DNA of 64,000 bases from JAJRTE01 sp964418585 (GTDB lineage Bacteria > Myxococcota_A > UBA796 > JAJRTE01): NCBI GenBank assembly GCA_964418585.1, contig CAYQMG010000122.1:8969-72968 (forward strand), in the 5' to 3' direction. The position numbers and the translations under genes were made by a program. This document shows positions 28,498 through 38,484 of the stretch, piece after piece (within the stretch, counting starts at the first letter, position 1; every line of letters starts with the position of its first letter). The notes under the pieces are model-generated. The model did no database searches and had not been told where the DNA came from. It saw only the letters and a program-made list of their open reading frames with translations.

Positions 28498-30918
28498 ATG
28501 GTTGGATGGAAACGCGGTGTCCTCGGATTCTGGTGCTGCATCGGCATGTTGGTCGCCTCTTCATGTGAATTGCCCGGTGACGAAGGTTCGGGGGGAACAC
28601 CGAAACCGACGGTGACCCCGGACGCTGCCAATCCGACACCCGTGGCGACCACGCCGACGCCCGTGCCGTCCACGCCGACACCCGCGCCGTCCACGCCGAC
28701 GCCCGTGCCGTCCACACCGGCTCCGACGACACCAACACCGCTCGAGGACCCGGACAGGGACGGGTACACCGTGGAGGAGGGGGATTGCAACGGAGAGGAC
28801 GGCACGATCTACCCTGGTGCGGAGGAAGTGCCATACGACGGAGTGGATCAGGATTGCGACGGCGTGGACCTGACCGACGTGGATGGGGATGGCCACGAAG
28901 GAGGGAGTGCGGGGGCGGATTGTGATGATGGGAATCCGACCATCTATCCCGGGGCGGAGGAGCTATGCAACGAGGTGGACGACGACTGTGACGGGCAGGT
29001 GGACGAGGGGGTAGTCGGGACCTACTACCGGGATCGGGACGAGGATGGCTATGGAGATCCGGGTACTTCCGAGCAGGCGTGTGTCCAGCCGGATGGATAT
29101 GTGCTCGACGCGACCGATTGCGACGATGTGAATGCGCGGGTGAATCCGGCTGCCGACGAGGTGTGCAACGGCTGGGACGACGATTGCGATCAGGAGGTGG
29201 ACGAAGGGGTCCCGACCTTCACCTACTACCAGGACCAGGATGGAGACGGCTACGGGGTGTCTGACGTGTCGGAGGTGACCTGCGGCGCTCCGCCGGTCGG
29301 GTTCGTGACCATGGGAGGCGATTGTGACGACACCGATCCGGAGATTCATCCCGGGGCGGAGGATGTCTGCAACGGCGTGGACGACGACTGCGACGGCTCC
29401 ACAGATGGGGATGGGAGCATGACCACCTATTACGAAGATGCTGATGGAGATGGATTCGGCTTGGACGACACCGCCTATGTCACCTGCTCGACGCCTTTGC
29501 CCGGTCACGTCACCATCGGGGGCGATTGCGACGACCAGGACCCGGCGGTGCATCCCGACGCAGAAGATGTTTGTAACGGCGTGGACGACGACTGCGACGG
29601 CGTGATCGATGAGCCGGTGGACGGGTCGACCGCCACCTGTGATGAATGGAACGCCCAGAGCCTCGAGGTCACGGTGGATACCGGCTACGGAGGGGGTCGA
29701 GACGTGCTTTTCACCATGACCGGGCTGGAACATGTGGCAGCCTACATCATCACCCTGGACGGAGCGAACGTGACCACGGTCACCACCAGCGAGTCGAGCC
29801 AGGCGTTCACGGGGTTGAACGGAGGCGTGACCCGGTGGGAAGTCACGGCGATTTCGGCGGTGTGTGACTGCGAGAGCAAGGTTGTTTCCGGCGAAGTGAC
29901 CATTGCTGCCACCTGCTCCGGTCCAATGGGAGGTATCCTTCTGGACGACAATGGCAATCTTGCCACCTACAACGGGATTGCCGTGAGCGGTCCATTTGTC
30001 CACATCGCCTATTTCGAGAACTATCCCGACAAGCTTCGTTACGTTCGCAGCACCGACTATGGGGATCACTGGGAGGCGCCATTGATCATTGACGACGTGG
30101 GTGGATGGTACGCCACCGTGGCCGTGGCCGGAACCAACGTCTACGCGGTACACGCCAAGTACAACGGGTACGTGCGTGTTCTGGTGTCCAAGGATGACGG
30201 GAGCACCTTTGCTGCGCCGGTCGAGGTGGACGATTCTGTGTGGGGAGGCATGGATGTCACGGTGACCGCCACGGGTACACGGGTCTATCTGGCCCACTAC
30301 AGCTACTTCGATGGCGAGAATCTCCGTTTTGCCGCCAGCAACAACGAAGGTGCGTCGTGGTACAACGAGAAATCTGTGGACACGTCCGGGAGCACGGGTT
30401 GGCACCCATCCATTGCGGTCGCCAACACCGACGACCTCTACCTGGCGTTCCACCTGAACCAGGGGTCTGGGAGCCTGAAGTTCATGAAAAGCTACGATGG
30501 TGGAACCAGTTGGAGTTCTCCGATCATCGTGGATTCCTGGGCCAACCACACCTCGTTGGCCATCGCGGACGCCGACACCGTCTACATCGCCTACCTGGAC
30601 GGCGAGGGGAGTGGGCGACTGCTGTTCGCCAAGAGCACAGACGGCGGAACCTCGTGGCCTCAATCTTCTTTCCGGGTGATCGATGATGGAGAAGTCCCCG
30701 GCTATTCCCCCTCCATTCGGGCCGATGGAGACAACATCTATATCGTCTATGGGAACCTCTACCTGGCCACGAGCCAGGACCGCGGCGACACATGGGAAGT
30801 CACACGGATCGAGGACAGCGGGAGTGCGAGCCGCGGACGCCTCGCCATCGACTCGGGGTGCATGTACGTATCCTACCGGAAGGACAGCGCCCTGATGTTC
30901 ATGCGGCTCACCCGGTGA
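28498..30918 (+). CDS. MopE-repeat lipoprotein with BNR/Asp-box propeller
   Basis: ATG after GGAGGGAA; signal ends LVASSC. A TPTPVPST linker (residues ~40-85) is followed by five MopE-type repeats (GVDQDCDG, EVDDDCDGQVDEG and variants, to ~380), an Ig/fibronectin-like segment (~385-465) and a C-terminal propeller. The propeller has six Asp-box motifs: STDYGDHW, SKDDGSTF, SNNEGASW, SYDGGTSW, STDGGTSW and SQDRGDTW. Asp-box propellers occur in sialidases and many non-enzymatic adhesins; no sialidase Arg triad or RIP motif was identified, so ligand binding is more likely than catalysis. 806 residues, probably surface-exposed. Confidence 0.88.
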   Translation: MVGWKRGVLGFWCCIGMLVASSCELPGDEGSGGTPKPTVTPDAANPTPVATTPTPVPSTPTPAPSTPTPVPSTPAPTTPTPLEDPDRDGYTVEEGDCNGEDGTIYPGAEEVPYDGVDQDCDGVDLTDVDGDGHEGGSAGADCDDGNPTIYPGAEELCNEVDDDCDGQVDEGVVGTYYRDRDEDGYGDPGTSEQACVQPDGYVLDATDCDDVNARVNPAADEVCNGWDDDCDQEVDEGVPTFTYYQDQDGDGYGVSDVSEVTCGAPPVGFVTMGGDCDDTDPEIHPGAEDVCNGVDDDCDGSTDGDGSMTTYYEDADGDGFGLDDTAYVTCSTPLPGHVTIGGDCDDQDPAVHPDAEDVCNGVDDDCDGVIDEPVDGSTATCDEWNAQSLEVTVDTGYGGGRDVLFTMTGLEHVAAYIITLDGANVTTVTTSESSQAFTGLNGGVTRWEVTAISAVCDCESKVVSGEVTIAATCSGPMGGILLDDNGNLATYNGIAVSGPFVHIAYFENYPDKLRYVRSTDYGDHWEAPLIIDDVGGWYATVAVAGTNVYAVHAKYNGYVRVLVSKDDGSTFAAPVEVDDSVWGGMDVTVTATGTRVYLAHYSYFDGENLRFAASNNEGASWYNEKSVDTSGSTGWHPSIAVANTDDLYLAFHLNQGSGSLKFMKSYDGGTSWSSPIIVDSWANHTSLAIADADTVYIAYLDGEGSGRLLFAKSTDGGTSWPQSSFRVIDDGEVPGYSPSIRADGDNIYIVYGNLYLATSQDRGDTWEVTRIEDSGSASRGRLAIDSGCMYVSYRKDSALMFMRLTR

Positions 30919-31025
30919 CCCGGCCCGACCACCGACCTTTCCCCCGTCCCTGAACACGCGCCCCCGGGGCGGTGTGGACCACGCGCACCCTTGGAACGAA
31001 ACGGCGGGCCACGCCAGGGATCTGG

Positions 31026-31616
31026 TCAAGGCATGTGCCGCGCAATGGTCACCATGCTCTCGATCACTGCAAGCACCTTGTCCGGCGCGAGATCGCTCTG
31101 CATCTGGAACGTCCCTGTCCGCTTGTGTGCCCGGATCTGGTTTCGATAGGTGCGCAGCGATTCGTACCCGAGGTCGAAGACGCGAGCGATCGCGTCCCGA
31201 ACCTCGGAGTTCGAAAGGAGCATCCGCCCCATCCCCTCATCTCCCACCCGGAGCAGATACTTCTCATCAAAGTCTGGATCCCCCACCTGGATCTCCTTGA
31301 ATATCCCCATCGATTTCAGCATGCGATCGAACTTGCCCTCGGTGGTGATCGCAAACGTCAGTGGGGACTCCTTGAACACGATCACAACGATGCTGGGAGG
31401 CGAATTCTTGCCACCCATGTGCGGCTCCACCCGCACCTCGTAGCCTTCACGTCGTCCGGTCAACACCACGTTGAACGATCCCGCGACAACACCGTTGTCC
31501 AGTTGCCGGCTCAACGGCAACAGGTACTCCCTGTACTTCTGAAGGTTGCTCTTGACCAGCAGGAACACCACAATCGCAATGACAACCATGATGAGAGGAG
31601 GAATCAACTGCTCCAT
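31026..31616 (-). CDS. Single-pass membrane protein of unknown function
   Basis: Start at the ATG of MEQLIPPLI, preceded by GGGACGGA; a GTG 15 nt upstream is the alternative. One N-terminal transmembrane helix (~residues 5-22) anchors a soluble domain with no recognised family (FNVVLTGRREGYEVRVEPH, GYESLRTYRNQIRAH). 196 residues. Vaguely resembles DUF3137-type domains, a low-confidence resemblance. Lies between convergent MopE/BNR and co-directional GH13 genes. Confidence 0.7.
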   Translation of the reverse strand: MEQLIPPLIMVVIAIVVFLLVKSNLQKYREYLLPLSRQLDNGVVAGSFNVVLTGRREGYEVRVEPHMGGKNSPPSIVVIVFKESPLTFAITTEGKFDRMLKSMGIFKEIQVGDPDFDEKYLLRVGDEGMGRMLLSNSEVRDAIARVFDLGYESLRTYRNQIRAHKRTGTFQMQSDLAPDKVLAVIESMVTIARHMP

Positions 31617-31749
31617 GTTCGTCCGTCCCACGTGCGGGTTCGCTCTCGGAGTGCTCGAACGTCGGTCTCGAGCCTCTCGGGCATTCTACGACGGACAGGC
31701 AGGGAAGGGGAACAAGAAAACCACTGAGCTTGGAAGCAAGAACCCGGGC

Positions 31750-33378
31750 TCAGACCACCCGTTCCAGGATACACGCTTCGTAAGGGTGCAGCGTGATCCG
31801 CGTGCTCGTCCCCCGGATACGCTCGTGCGTGGAGTCGGAACTGGACAGACGGACTTTCCAACGGTAGGGCGGAAGGGCGGAGCAGAGGTTGACCCGGACG
31901 TGCCAGTTGGTGAAATTCAGGGCCACCAGCATGGTTTGCTCCTCGCACTCCCGCAGGTAGGCGAATACCCGGGTCGGCCGCGCAATCATGGGGAGCCACC
32001 GGCCTCGAAGCAGGGCGGGCGACTCCCGCCGGAGTGCGATGAGCCTGCGATAGAAATGGAACACCGAATCCGGATCCTCTTTCTGGGCGGCCATGTTGCG
32101 ATTCGGATACTCCGGCGTCACCCGCAGCCACGGCTGGCCTCGGGTGAATCCCCCGTGCGGACTCGAATCCCACGGAATGGGGGCTCGACACCCGTCCCGT
32201 CCCTTGTAAAACGGCCAGTAACGCTTGCCGAGCGGGTCCTGGATCTCGATGTACGGGATCGGCGTGTCCTTGAGCCCGATCTCCTCGCCCGCGTAGAGAA
32301 ACGGCGTGCCCCGCTGGGTAAGTAGAAGCATGGCAGCAACCTTGGCCCGCGCATCCGAATCCGGCCCTCCTCCATACCGGGTCGCATGCCGACTCACGTC
32401 GTGGTTGCTGAGCACGTGGCACGGCTGGGCCCCCGGAGGAACGGCCCGATCCCAGCGGCGAAGGGCACGCTGAATCGCCCCGGGATGCCACGGCTGCTCC
32501 AGGAGTTCGAAGTTGAACACCAGGTGCAACATGTCCGAGCCGTCACCCAGGTAGCGGGCAGCCACGTCCGGGTCCGACCCCAGCGGCTCCCCCACCAGGA
32601 CGCTCCCGGGGTACTCGTCGGCCACCTTCCGGATCTCGTGCAAGATCTCCAGGAGTTCCGGGCGATCAAGATCGTACACGTGACGCTGCATATCATAGGG
32701 ACGCCTGCCCAGCTTGAGCGGGTTGTCCCGGAGCAAGTTGTCCTTGATGTAAGCGTTGAAGACATCCAGGCGGAACCCATCCACCCCCCGATCCAGCCAG
32801 AAACGCATCGTCCGGTACATCCGCTCCCGCACCTCGCGATTCCGCCAGTTCAGGTCCGGCTGCTCCCGCAGGAACATGTGATAGTAGTACTGCTCCGTCT
32901 CCTGGTGCCACTCCCAGGCCGAGCCTCCAAAAACCGACTTCCACCGGTTCGGCGGCCGCCGGTGAGGCAACGGATCGGCCCAAAGATACCAGTCCCGCTT
33001 CGGATTGTCCCGGGACGCCGACGCCTCCCGAAACCAGGGATGCAGGTGGGAAGTGTGGTTCATCACCAGGTCCAGCACCACTTTGATGCCACGCCGGTGA
33101 CACGCCTCGACCAGTTGATCGAACAGCTCGAGCGTCCCGAAAGCGGGGTCTACCGCCTCGTGGTCCTTCACATCGTAGCCAAAATCAAAGTTGGGCGACG
33201 GGTAGATCGGCGACAGCCAGATCGCGTCCACACCCAGGGCGTCCGGCGCACCACGGAGATGGTCCAGGTGATCCAGGATGCCCTGGAGGTCGCCCACTCC
33301 ATCCCCGTTCGAATCGAAGAACGACCGGGGATAGATCTGGTAAAATACGGCATCTCGCCACCAGTCCTGCGTGCTCAT
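31750..33378 (-). CDS. GH13 alpha-glucosidase / oligo-1,6-glucosidase
   Basis: Full-length GH13 enzyme of 542 residues without signal peptide, so cytoplasmic. Conserved regions: DLVMNHTS (103-110), GFRLDVFN with nucleophile Asp205, VGEPLG with acid/base Glu264, and LSNHDVSR with Asp327. The opening WWRDAVFYQIYPRSF and the start of domain B (DYGVH-type region replaced by KRDWYLWAD) are typical of the alpha-glucosidase / trehalose-6-phosphate hydrolase / oligo-1,6-glucosidase group. It cleaves alpha-glucosidic bonds of short oligosaccharides or sucrose; exact specificity is not predictable. Divergent from a histidine kinase gene 354 nt away. Confidence 0.92.
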   Translation of the reverse strand: MSTQDWWRDAVFYQIYPRSFFDSNGDGVGDLQGILDHLDHLRGAPDALGVDAIWLSPIYPSPNFDFGYDVKDHEAVDPAFGTLELFDQLVEACHRRGIKVVLDLVMNHTSHLHPWFREASASRDNPKRDWYLWADPLPHRRPPNRWKSVFGGSAWEWHQETEQYYYHMFLREQPDLNWRNREVRERMYRTMRFWLDRGVDGFRLDVFNAYIKDNLLRDNPLKLGRRPYDMQRHVYDLDRPELLEILHEIRKVADEYPGSVLVGEPLGSDPDVAARYLGDGSDMLHLVFNFELLEQPWHPGAIQRALRRWDRAVPPGAQPCHVLSNHDVSRHATRYGGGPDSDARAKVAAMLLLTQRGTPFLYAGEEIGLKDTPIPYIEIQDPLGKRYWPFYKGRDGCRAPIPWDSSPHGGFTRGQPWLRVTPEYPNRNMAAQKEDPDSVFHFYRRLIALRRESPALLRGRWLPMIARPTRVFAYLRECEEQTMLVALNFTNWHVRVNLCSALPPYRWKVRLSSSDSTHERIRGTSTRITLHPYEACILERVV

Positions 33379-33732
33379 GAATGCGTCCGTCCATGGTTTG
33401 GCCGCGACCTTCCTCCGCCGGAAGGACCGCCCCTGTCACGTCGCTGCCAACGGGCTGAATCTCACGGTCGTCGTCCGGCTATTATAGTGGCAACCACCGG
33501 TGACGGGCAAGCCGATAGGATCACGTTCTCACGATTTTGCCGCTCCCCCTCCCCCGGGGAAAAGTCGGAATTTGGGATTGCACTCGGTTCCAGGGTGACG
33601 TAAACTCTCCCCGAGCCGTGGGGCCAGGTCGCCACGCCGCCAGCACGAACCGGTCGCGCAGGCGCCACCGACAGCACCGACTGAGTTCCCCTCAGCGCCA
33701 CCACGCGCAGACGGCACGAGGAGGGTCGGACC
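33379..33732. other. Intergenic region between divergent GH13 and histidine kinase genes
   Basis: No coding signature. It should carry promoters for both genes, but no clear -35/-10 pair or operator repeat was seen. GGAGGG lies 8 nt before the start at 33733. Confidence 0.4.
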
Positions 33733-34992
33733 ATGTCCAGGTCGAGTCACACGGATGACGCGTGCCGCCAGGAACTGGAATCGCTCCGTGCCCGGATCCG
33801 GGAACTCGAGCGCCAAGGCGAGGAGCACGAGCGCGTGCGCGAGGCCTTGCGGGCCAGCGAAAACCGCTACCGCACCTTGCTCGAAAACGCACCGCTCGGC
33901 ATCATCGCGGCAGACGCCCAGGGAAACATCACCGACGTCAACCGGGCGTTGCTCGAGATCCTGGGATCGCCGTCCGCACAGGCCACCCGGGCCATCAACC
34001 TGCTGAACTTCCCTCTCCTGATCGAGGCGGGCGTCGCCGACGACTTTCGGCGCTGCCTGGAAACTGGACGCCGCGTCGTCTCGGAACACCCCTACCGCTC
34101 CAAGTGGGGCAAGCAGACCTATCTCCGCTACCACCTCACACCACTCAAGGACGAAAACGGGCGCCTCGTCGGTGTCCAGGGCGTGGTGGAAGATTTCTCA
34201 GCAAGAAAACGGGCCGAGGACGCACTGAAACAGGCCCACGCCACCCTCTCCCGCACGGCAGAACAGCTCCGCGAGGCAAACGAGGAACTGTCCCAGTTCG
34301 CCACCGCTGTCTCTCACGACATCAAGGCCCCATTGCGCGCCATTCGACACTACGCCTCCGTCCTGGCCGAAGACCACGCAGACGCTCTCCCCCGCGACGC
34401 CCAATCCTGCGTGGAACGGATCCTTACTGCTCTCGACCAGGCAGACGACCTCGTCAACGACCTCCTCGAACTCGCACGCATCGGTCGCCACACCAAGCTC
34501 GTGCCCAACGTCGACCTGGGCCGCTTCTTCGACGACCTCGTCCACTCCCTTGACCTCCCTCGAGAGGCTCAATTCTCTTTCGATGGCTGCGACCACATCC
34601 TCCGAAGCGACCCCACACTCCTCCGTCAGGTCTTCCAGAACCTGCTCCTCAACGCCGTCAAGTTCAACACATCCTCACTCGTCAAGGTCGATGTGTCCTG
34701 CCAGGTCGAGGACAATGGCACCGTCGAAATCCGCGTCTCGGACAACGGCATCGGGATCAACCCAAAATACCACGACCGTATCTTCAAGGTCTTCGAACGG
34801 CTGCACACACGCGATGAATACGAGGGCACCGGCATAGGCCTGGCGCTCGTTCGCAAGGCCGTAACCCGACTCGGGGGCTCCGTCCACGTGGAGTCAGAGG
34901 AGGGCAACGGCGCCGTCTTCGTCGTCCGGTTGCCCGGCGCCATCGTTCGGAAAGACGAGGAAAACCACCGTCAGGCACCTCAGGACTCATGA
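33733..34992 (+). CDS. Soluble PAS-domain sensor histidine kinase
   Basis: 419 residues. A coiled-coil start (1-40) leads into a PAS domain (41-160, SENRYRTLLENAPLGIIAAD), a second coiled coil, HisKA with phospho-acceptor His195 (AVSHDIKAPLR), and a HATPase_c domain with N box (LLLNAVKFN, ~305), DNGIG and GTGIGLALV. No transmembrane segment, so the signal is cytoplasmic. The dimerisation domain is of the type found in phytochrome-like kinases. No response regulator is adjacent, so this is an orphan kinase. ATG start with GGAGGG 8 nt upstream. Confidence 0.9.
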   Translation: MSRSSHTDDACRQELESLRARIRELERQGEEHERVREALRASENRYRTLLENAPLGIIAADAQGNITDVNRALLEILGSPSAQATRAINLLNFPLLIEAGVADDFRRCLETGRRVVSEHPYRSKWGKQTYLRYHLTPLKDENGRLVGVQGVVEDFSARKRAEDALKQAHATLSRTAEQLREANEELSQFATAVSHDIKAPLRAIRHYASVLAEDHADALPRDAQSCVERILTALDQADDLVNDLLELARIGRHTKLVPNVDLGRFFDDLVHSLDLPREAQFSFDGCDHILRSDPTLLRQVFQNLLLNAVKFNTSSLVKVDVSCQVEDNGTVEIRVSDNGIGINPKYHDRIFKVFERLHTRDEYEGTGIGLALVRKAVTRLGGSVHVESEEGNGAVFVVRLPGAIVRKDEENHRQAPQDS

Positions 34993-35035
34993 CCCGCCGG
35001 CACCACACGGCAACAGTCCACCCGACTTCACACGC

Positions 35036-35449
35036 CTACTCGATACGCTCGAATGCCCAGGAGCGTCCTTCCCAGTCCGTGCACGTGAGCACGTCTTCCT
35101 CCAGCGCACACTCCAGGATCCAGTCCGGGAAATCGGTGTACCACATCTTGTAGTCCGGTGGCCACTTCTCAATCGTGAAGCCGATGGCCGACAGCTCGGA
35201 AGGGCCGTCCCCACAGTCCGCCACACCGTCCCGCTCCAGGTACCCCCGCAGTTCCTCGTTGATGGTCAGCGTCCGACCGTCCTCGTAATAGACGCAGTCC
35301 GGATTCTCCCCCACCCCTTCCCGCGGGAATGTTTCCCCCATCACCATTGTGGCGTTCCATACACCCACAAGGGGATCAAACATCACACAGCCCGAGAACG
35401 CCCCCACAAGGGGAAACAACAACGCAATCTTCCGATAGACTCCTATCAT
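35036..35449 (-). CDS. Small lipoprotein of unknown function
   Basis: Start at the ATG after GGAGAG gives a lipoprotein signal (MIGVYRKIALLFPLVGAF, lipobox FSGC). The longer frame from 35566 lacks a ribosome site and would mask the signal. The 137-residue protein has a lipocalin-like opening (DPLVGVWNATMVMGE) and four Cys after the anchor, possibly two disulfides. Short proteins with LxGxWN-starts often form small beta-barrels that measure or bind ligands; this is inference. Convergent with the histidine kinase gene, 43 nt gap. Confidence 0.72.
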   Translation of the reverse strand: MIGVYRKIALLFPLVGAFSGCVMFDPLVGVWNATMVMGETFPREGVGENPDCVYYEDGRTLTINEELRGYLERDGVADCGDGPSELSAIGFTIEKWPPDYKMWYTDFPDWILECALEEDVLTCTDWEGRSWAFERIE

Positions 35450-35527
35450 CGGCTCTCTCCGCAATCCAGGTCGATCTCGTCCCATGGTACCAGCAAGCGC
35501 CCTGGGTTGCAACGGCTGTTTGGATGC

Positions 35528-35556
35528 TTGTCTGGACTTGACGCCTGTGATAGGAT
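35528..35556 (+). promoter_or_regulatory. Candidate sigma-70-type promoter for the TPR protein
   Basis: TTGTCT (4 of 6), 17-bp spacer, TAGGAT (4 of 6), ending 78 nt before the chosen start at 35635. Confidence 0.35.
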
Positions 35557-35634
35557 CCACGGACATCCATGACTGCAGGCAAGGCCGTGCCCAGGGGCGG
35601 CCGATATCCGTCCACGACGAGGGAGAGCGATTGC

Positions 35635-38481
35635 ATGGTGGAGAAGGGATTTCGTTGGGCAGGATCGATCAGGACCATCCTGGTGTTGTCAAGCGTGCTG
35701 GCCGCGGTGACGGGTCTGGTAGCCGCGGGGTCGGGGTTGGCTGCTGGCCCCCCATGGGGGGACGCGTCGGCACCATCTGAACCAGGAACCGGTGAAGCGC
35801 CGGTGTCTCTTGCTGCCGTGGACGCTGCCATGCAGGCCGGAGCGTTTCACAGCGCCTGGAGGCTTCTCGCTCCGTTGCTCGAGGCTGCCGGTTCCAACCC
35901 TCGTGCCGACCTTGTGCTTCGGGCCGGCCGAATACAGCAGAGGTTGGACCACCCATTTCGTGCGCTCGAGTTGCTCCAGGAGGCTGAGCGTCTCATGGCC
36001 GAGGAAGGGGATACCCGGGGGCAGGCCTTGGCAAGGGGATACATGGGGAGCGTTCATGTGGACCTGGTCCACCCGGTCACGGCCATCTCGATGCTAGAGG
36101 AGGCCGCAAGAGCGCTTCGGGATGACCCTGCGATTCGGTCCTGCTTCATCATTGAGATCGGCACGGTCTATTTGAGGACCCGGGAGGCCGAACTCGCCAT
36201 TGACCAGTTCCAGGAAGCCCTTGAGATCGCCCGTGATGCCGCCCTTCCGGCAATGGAGGCCCGGGCGCTTCTTCACCTCGGGTTCGCCGCGGTTGACACC
36301 CGGAAGCCCCATGAAGCCCTGGACTACATGGACCAGGCGGCAAAAATCTACGCCTCCGAATCCTTGCCCAGGCTCGAGGCGGCGGTGCATCAGGCTCGGG
36401 TCTATCCGCTGCTCGTGCTCGGCAAGTACGATGAGGCGGTGAAGGCTGCAGAAGAGGCGGTGAGTCTTCTGCCGGAGCCCTGGAAGCAGCCGGACGACGC
36501 CGTGGTTTCTCCGGACCTGGGGGCCCATGAGACCCTCTGGAAGGTCTATGAATGGAAAGGGGACTACACGAAGGTTTTCGCCGATCAGGACCGCTTGTTG
36601 GCAGACGTGGCGGAATACATGGCCTCCATCGCCCCTCCGCCCCCGGCCGGTGAGCCGGCGGAAGCCGAGGACGGTGGAGACATGGCCGGAGAGGATGGCG
36701 AGGCACCTGGCGGCGCCACGGTTGAAGCCACGGTCGAGGTGGAAGTCGGTGGTGGGATGGAAGTGTCGTCTGACTCGGACGTCTCGGTGGTGGTGACCGG
36801 GGAGGGGGAGGGTGACGTGTCGATGGATGCGGTGGTGGCGGTCGAGGCGCCCACGCCCACACCGGTTCCGCCGCCCAGGCATGCGGTGGAGGGGGCGGTT
36901 TACGAGTATCGAGGTGCCTTGCTCGATCGACTCGGGCAGGTTTCTCGGGCGGTCGATGCCTACCGGGAAGCCTGTGCGATCTATCGGGACAAGGGGCTGA
37001 TCGAGGACGAGGTGCGGGTGCACGCGCGGCTCTCCCGGCTGGCCCGGCGGGCACGCAACATGGCCCGGTTGGACAATCTCACGGTCTCTGCGGATGTCCT
37101 GGCCGATGGCATCGAGGACCTTCAGTTGAAGGCGGCCCTGGACCGTACCGCCGGACTGAACCTGGCAACCGCGGGCCGACTCGAGGAAGGCGTGTCGCGT
37201 CTGGAGAAGGCTGCTTCCCTCTACCAGGAGGCCGGGAATCCCACGCGCCAGGGCGTCACCTTGCTCGACATCGCCCGCGTGCTCGATCGGGCGGGAGACG
37301 TTGAGGGGGCGGTCGACCGGATGAAAGAGGCGGTGACTGTGTTCCACGGCGCCGGTGACCTGGACTGGCTGAAGAAGACGGTGGTCATGCTCGAGCGCCG
37401 GTACGCGAAGGAGGGGGATCCGCTTCGTGGCTTTGTCCGCCGTTTTCAGTCCCTCACACTGCCCAACGCGCAGGTATGGGCTCCCCCGATGCATGCCCCA
37501 CTTGGTGAGTACGCCAACACAACGTGGCTGTTCCGGTATCTTGGCACCCAGGACCTGTTCGGAGACAATGGTTCTTTCGTGCGGCCCGCAGCCTATCCTT
37601 TCGACATGCGGAGCCTCCCCTTCGACTCCCTCGAGGCCTTTGCAGGAGAGGTGCTGGAGTATGACCGGCAGCGTCTGGCCACGGCGTCGGCAGCCAGCCT
37701 GGGAGACAGCATGGCCATGGCCGAGGCTCTGGCCGCCAAGTGCTACTACTACGACGAGTTCTTGCTGGTCGGATTCCGCGACGAGGCCCTGAACAGCGCG
37801 GCGACGACCCTGGACGCCTTTGCCAAGGCCGGGATTGAACGGCTTCATTCCGTGATGCTGACCATGATGTCTGAGATCTACCTCGAGTCAGGCGCCACAG
37901 ACGTGGGGTTGCGGTTCCTCCGGAAACGCCAGGCCCTGGATGAGCAGATGGGTGATGTGGCCGGGGCGGAATCCGCGATGATGGCGCTCATCCACCACTA
38001 TCTGAACCACGACCAGGCCCGGCGTGCATTCAAGACTGCGGAGGAGGGGATCGCTCTGGCCGATGCCCAGGGCGATGCGCGCATGGAGGCCCTTTTCCTC
38101 GCCAGGAAGGCCGAGGCCCAGTGGACGCTCGAGGCCACCGAAAAGGCGCTCCAGACCTCCCAGGAGGCTTACGAGTTGGCCTCGGAAATCCATTGCCCGG
38201 TCGCCTCCATCGCCGCGCTCTCGGTCATGGGGGCCGCGCAGAAGAAGCTGGGACAGGCTGAAGAGGCCACCGCAACCGTGGCAAAGGCCGGAAATATCCC
38301 TCTGGTCCCCGTCGTGCTCGAGGACAGGCAGAAGCTGTTCTGGATGGGCGACGCCTACCATCGACTCGGCCTGGACGACCGTGCCCGGGACTTTTACCGG
38401 ATGGCGTTGAAGGCATGCGACAAGAAGCAAGACGTGCAGGATTTCGCCCTGGCCCGGGAGAAGCTCGAGGAACTTCCCTAG
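35635..38481 (+). CDS. Exported TPR protein with acidic beta-rich insert
   Basis: The ATG after GGGAGAG gives a signal-peptide-like start (IRTILVLSSVLAAVTGLVAAG, cleavage near LAAG); the frame runs 66 nt further upstream. TPR repeats occur at residues ~70-310 (LRAGRIQQRLDHPFRALELL, AIDQFQEALEIA) and again at ~420-560 and ~720-940 (AFKTAEEGIALADAQGD, LDDRARDFYRMALKA). Between the first two arrays is an unusual Gly/Val/Glu-rich segment (~340-400, TVEATVEVEVGGGMEV) ending in PTPTPVPPPR. 948 residues, no catalytic domain recognised. Likely periplasmic scaffold. Confidence 0.83.
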   Translation: MVEKGFRWAGSIRTILVLSSVLAAVTGLVAAGSGLAAGPPWGDASAPSEPGTGEAPVSLAAVDAAMQAGAFHSAWRLLAPLLEAAGSNPRADLVLRAGRIQQRLDHPFRALELLQEAERLMAEEGDTRGQALARGYMGSVHVDLVHPVTAISMLEEAARALRDDPAIRSCFIIEIGTVYLRTREAELAIDQFQEALEIARDAALPAMEARALLHLGFAAVDTRKPHEALDYMDQAAKIYASESLPRLEAAVHQARVYPLLVLGKYDEAVKAAEEAVSLLPEPWKQPDDAVVSPDLGAHETLWKVYEWKGDYTKVFADQDRLLADVAEYMASIAPPPPAGEPAEAEDGGDMAGEDGEAPGGATVEATVEVEVGGGMEVSSDSDVSVVVTGEGEGDVSMDAVVAVEAPTPTPVPPPRHAVEGAVYEYRGALLDRLGQVSRAVDAYREACAIYRDKGLIEDEVRVHARLSRLARRARNMARLDNLTVSADVLADGIEDLQLKAALDRTAGLNLATAGRLEEGVSRLEKAASLYQEAGNPTRQGVTLLDIARVLDRAGDVEGAVDRMKEAVTVFHGAGDLDWLKKTVVMLERRYAKEGDPLRGFVRRFQSLTLPNAQVWAPPMHAPLGEYANTTWLFRYLGTQDLFGDNGSFVRPAAYPFDMRSLPFDSLEAFAGEVLEYDRQRLATASAASLGDSMAMAEALAAKCYYYDEFLLVGFRDEALNSAATTLDAFAKAGIERLHSVMLTMMSEIYLESGATDVGLRFLRKRQALDEQMGDVAGAESAMMALIHHYLNHDQARRAFKTAEEGIALADAQGDARMEALFLARKAEAQWTLEATEKALQTSQEAYELASEIHCPVASIAALSVMGAAQKKLGQAEEATATVAKAGNIPLVPVVLEDRQKLFWMGDAYHRLGLDDRARDFYRMALKACDKKQDVQDFALAREKLEELP

Positions 38482-38484
38482 CTC

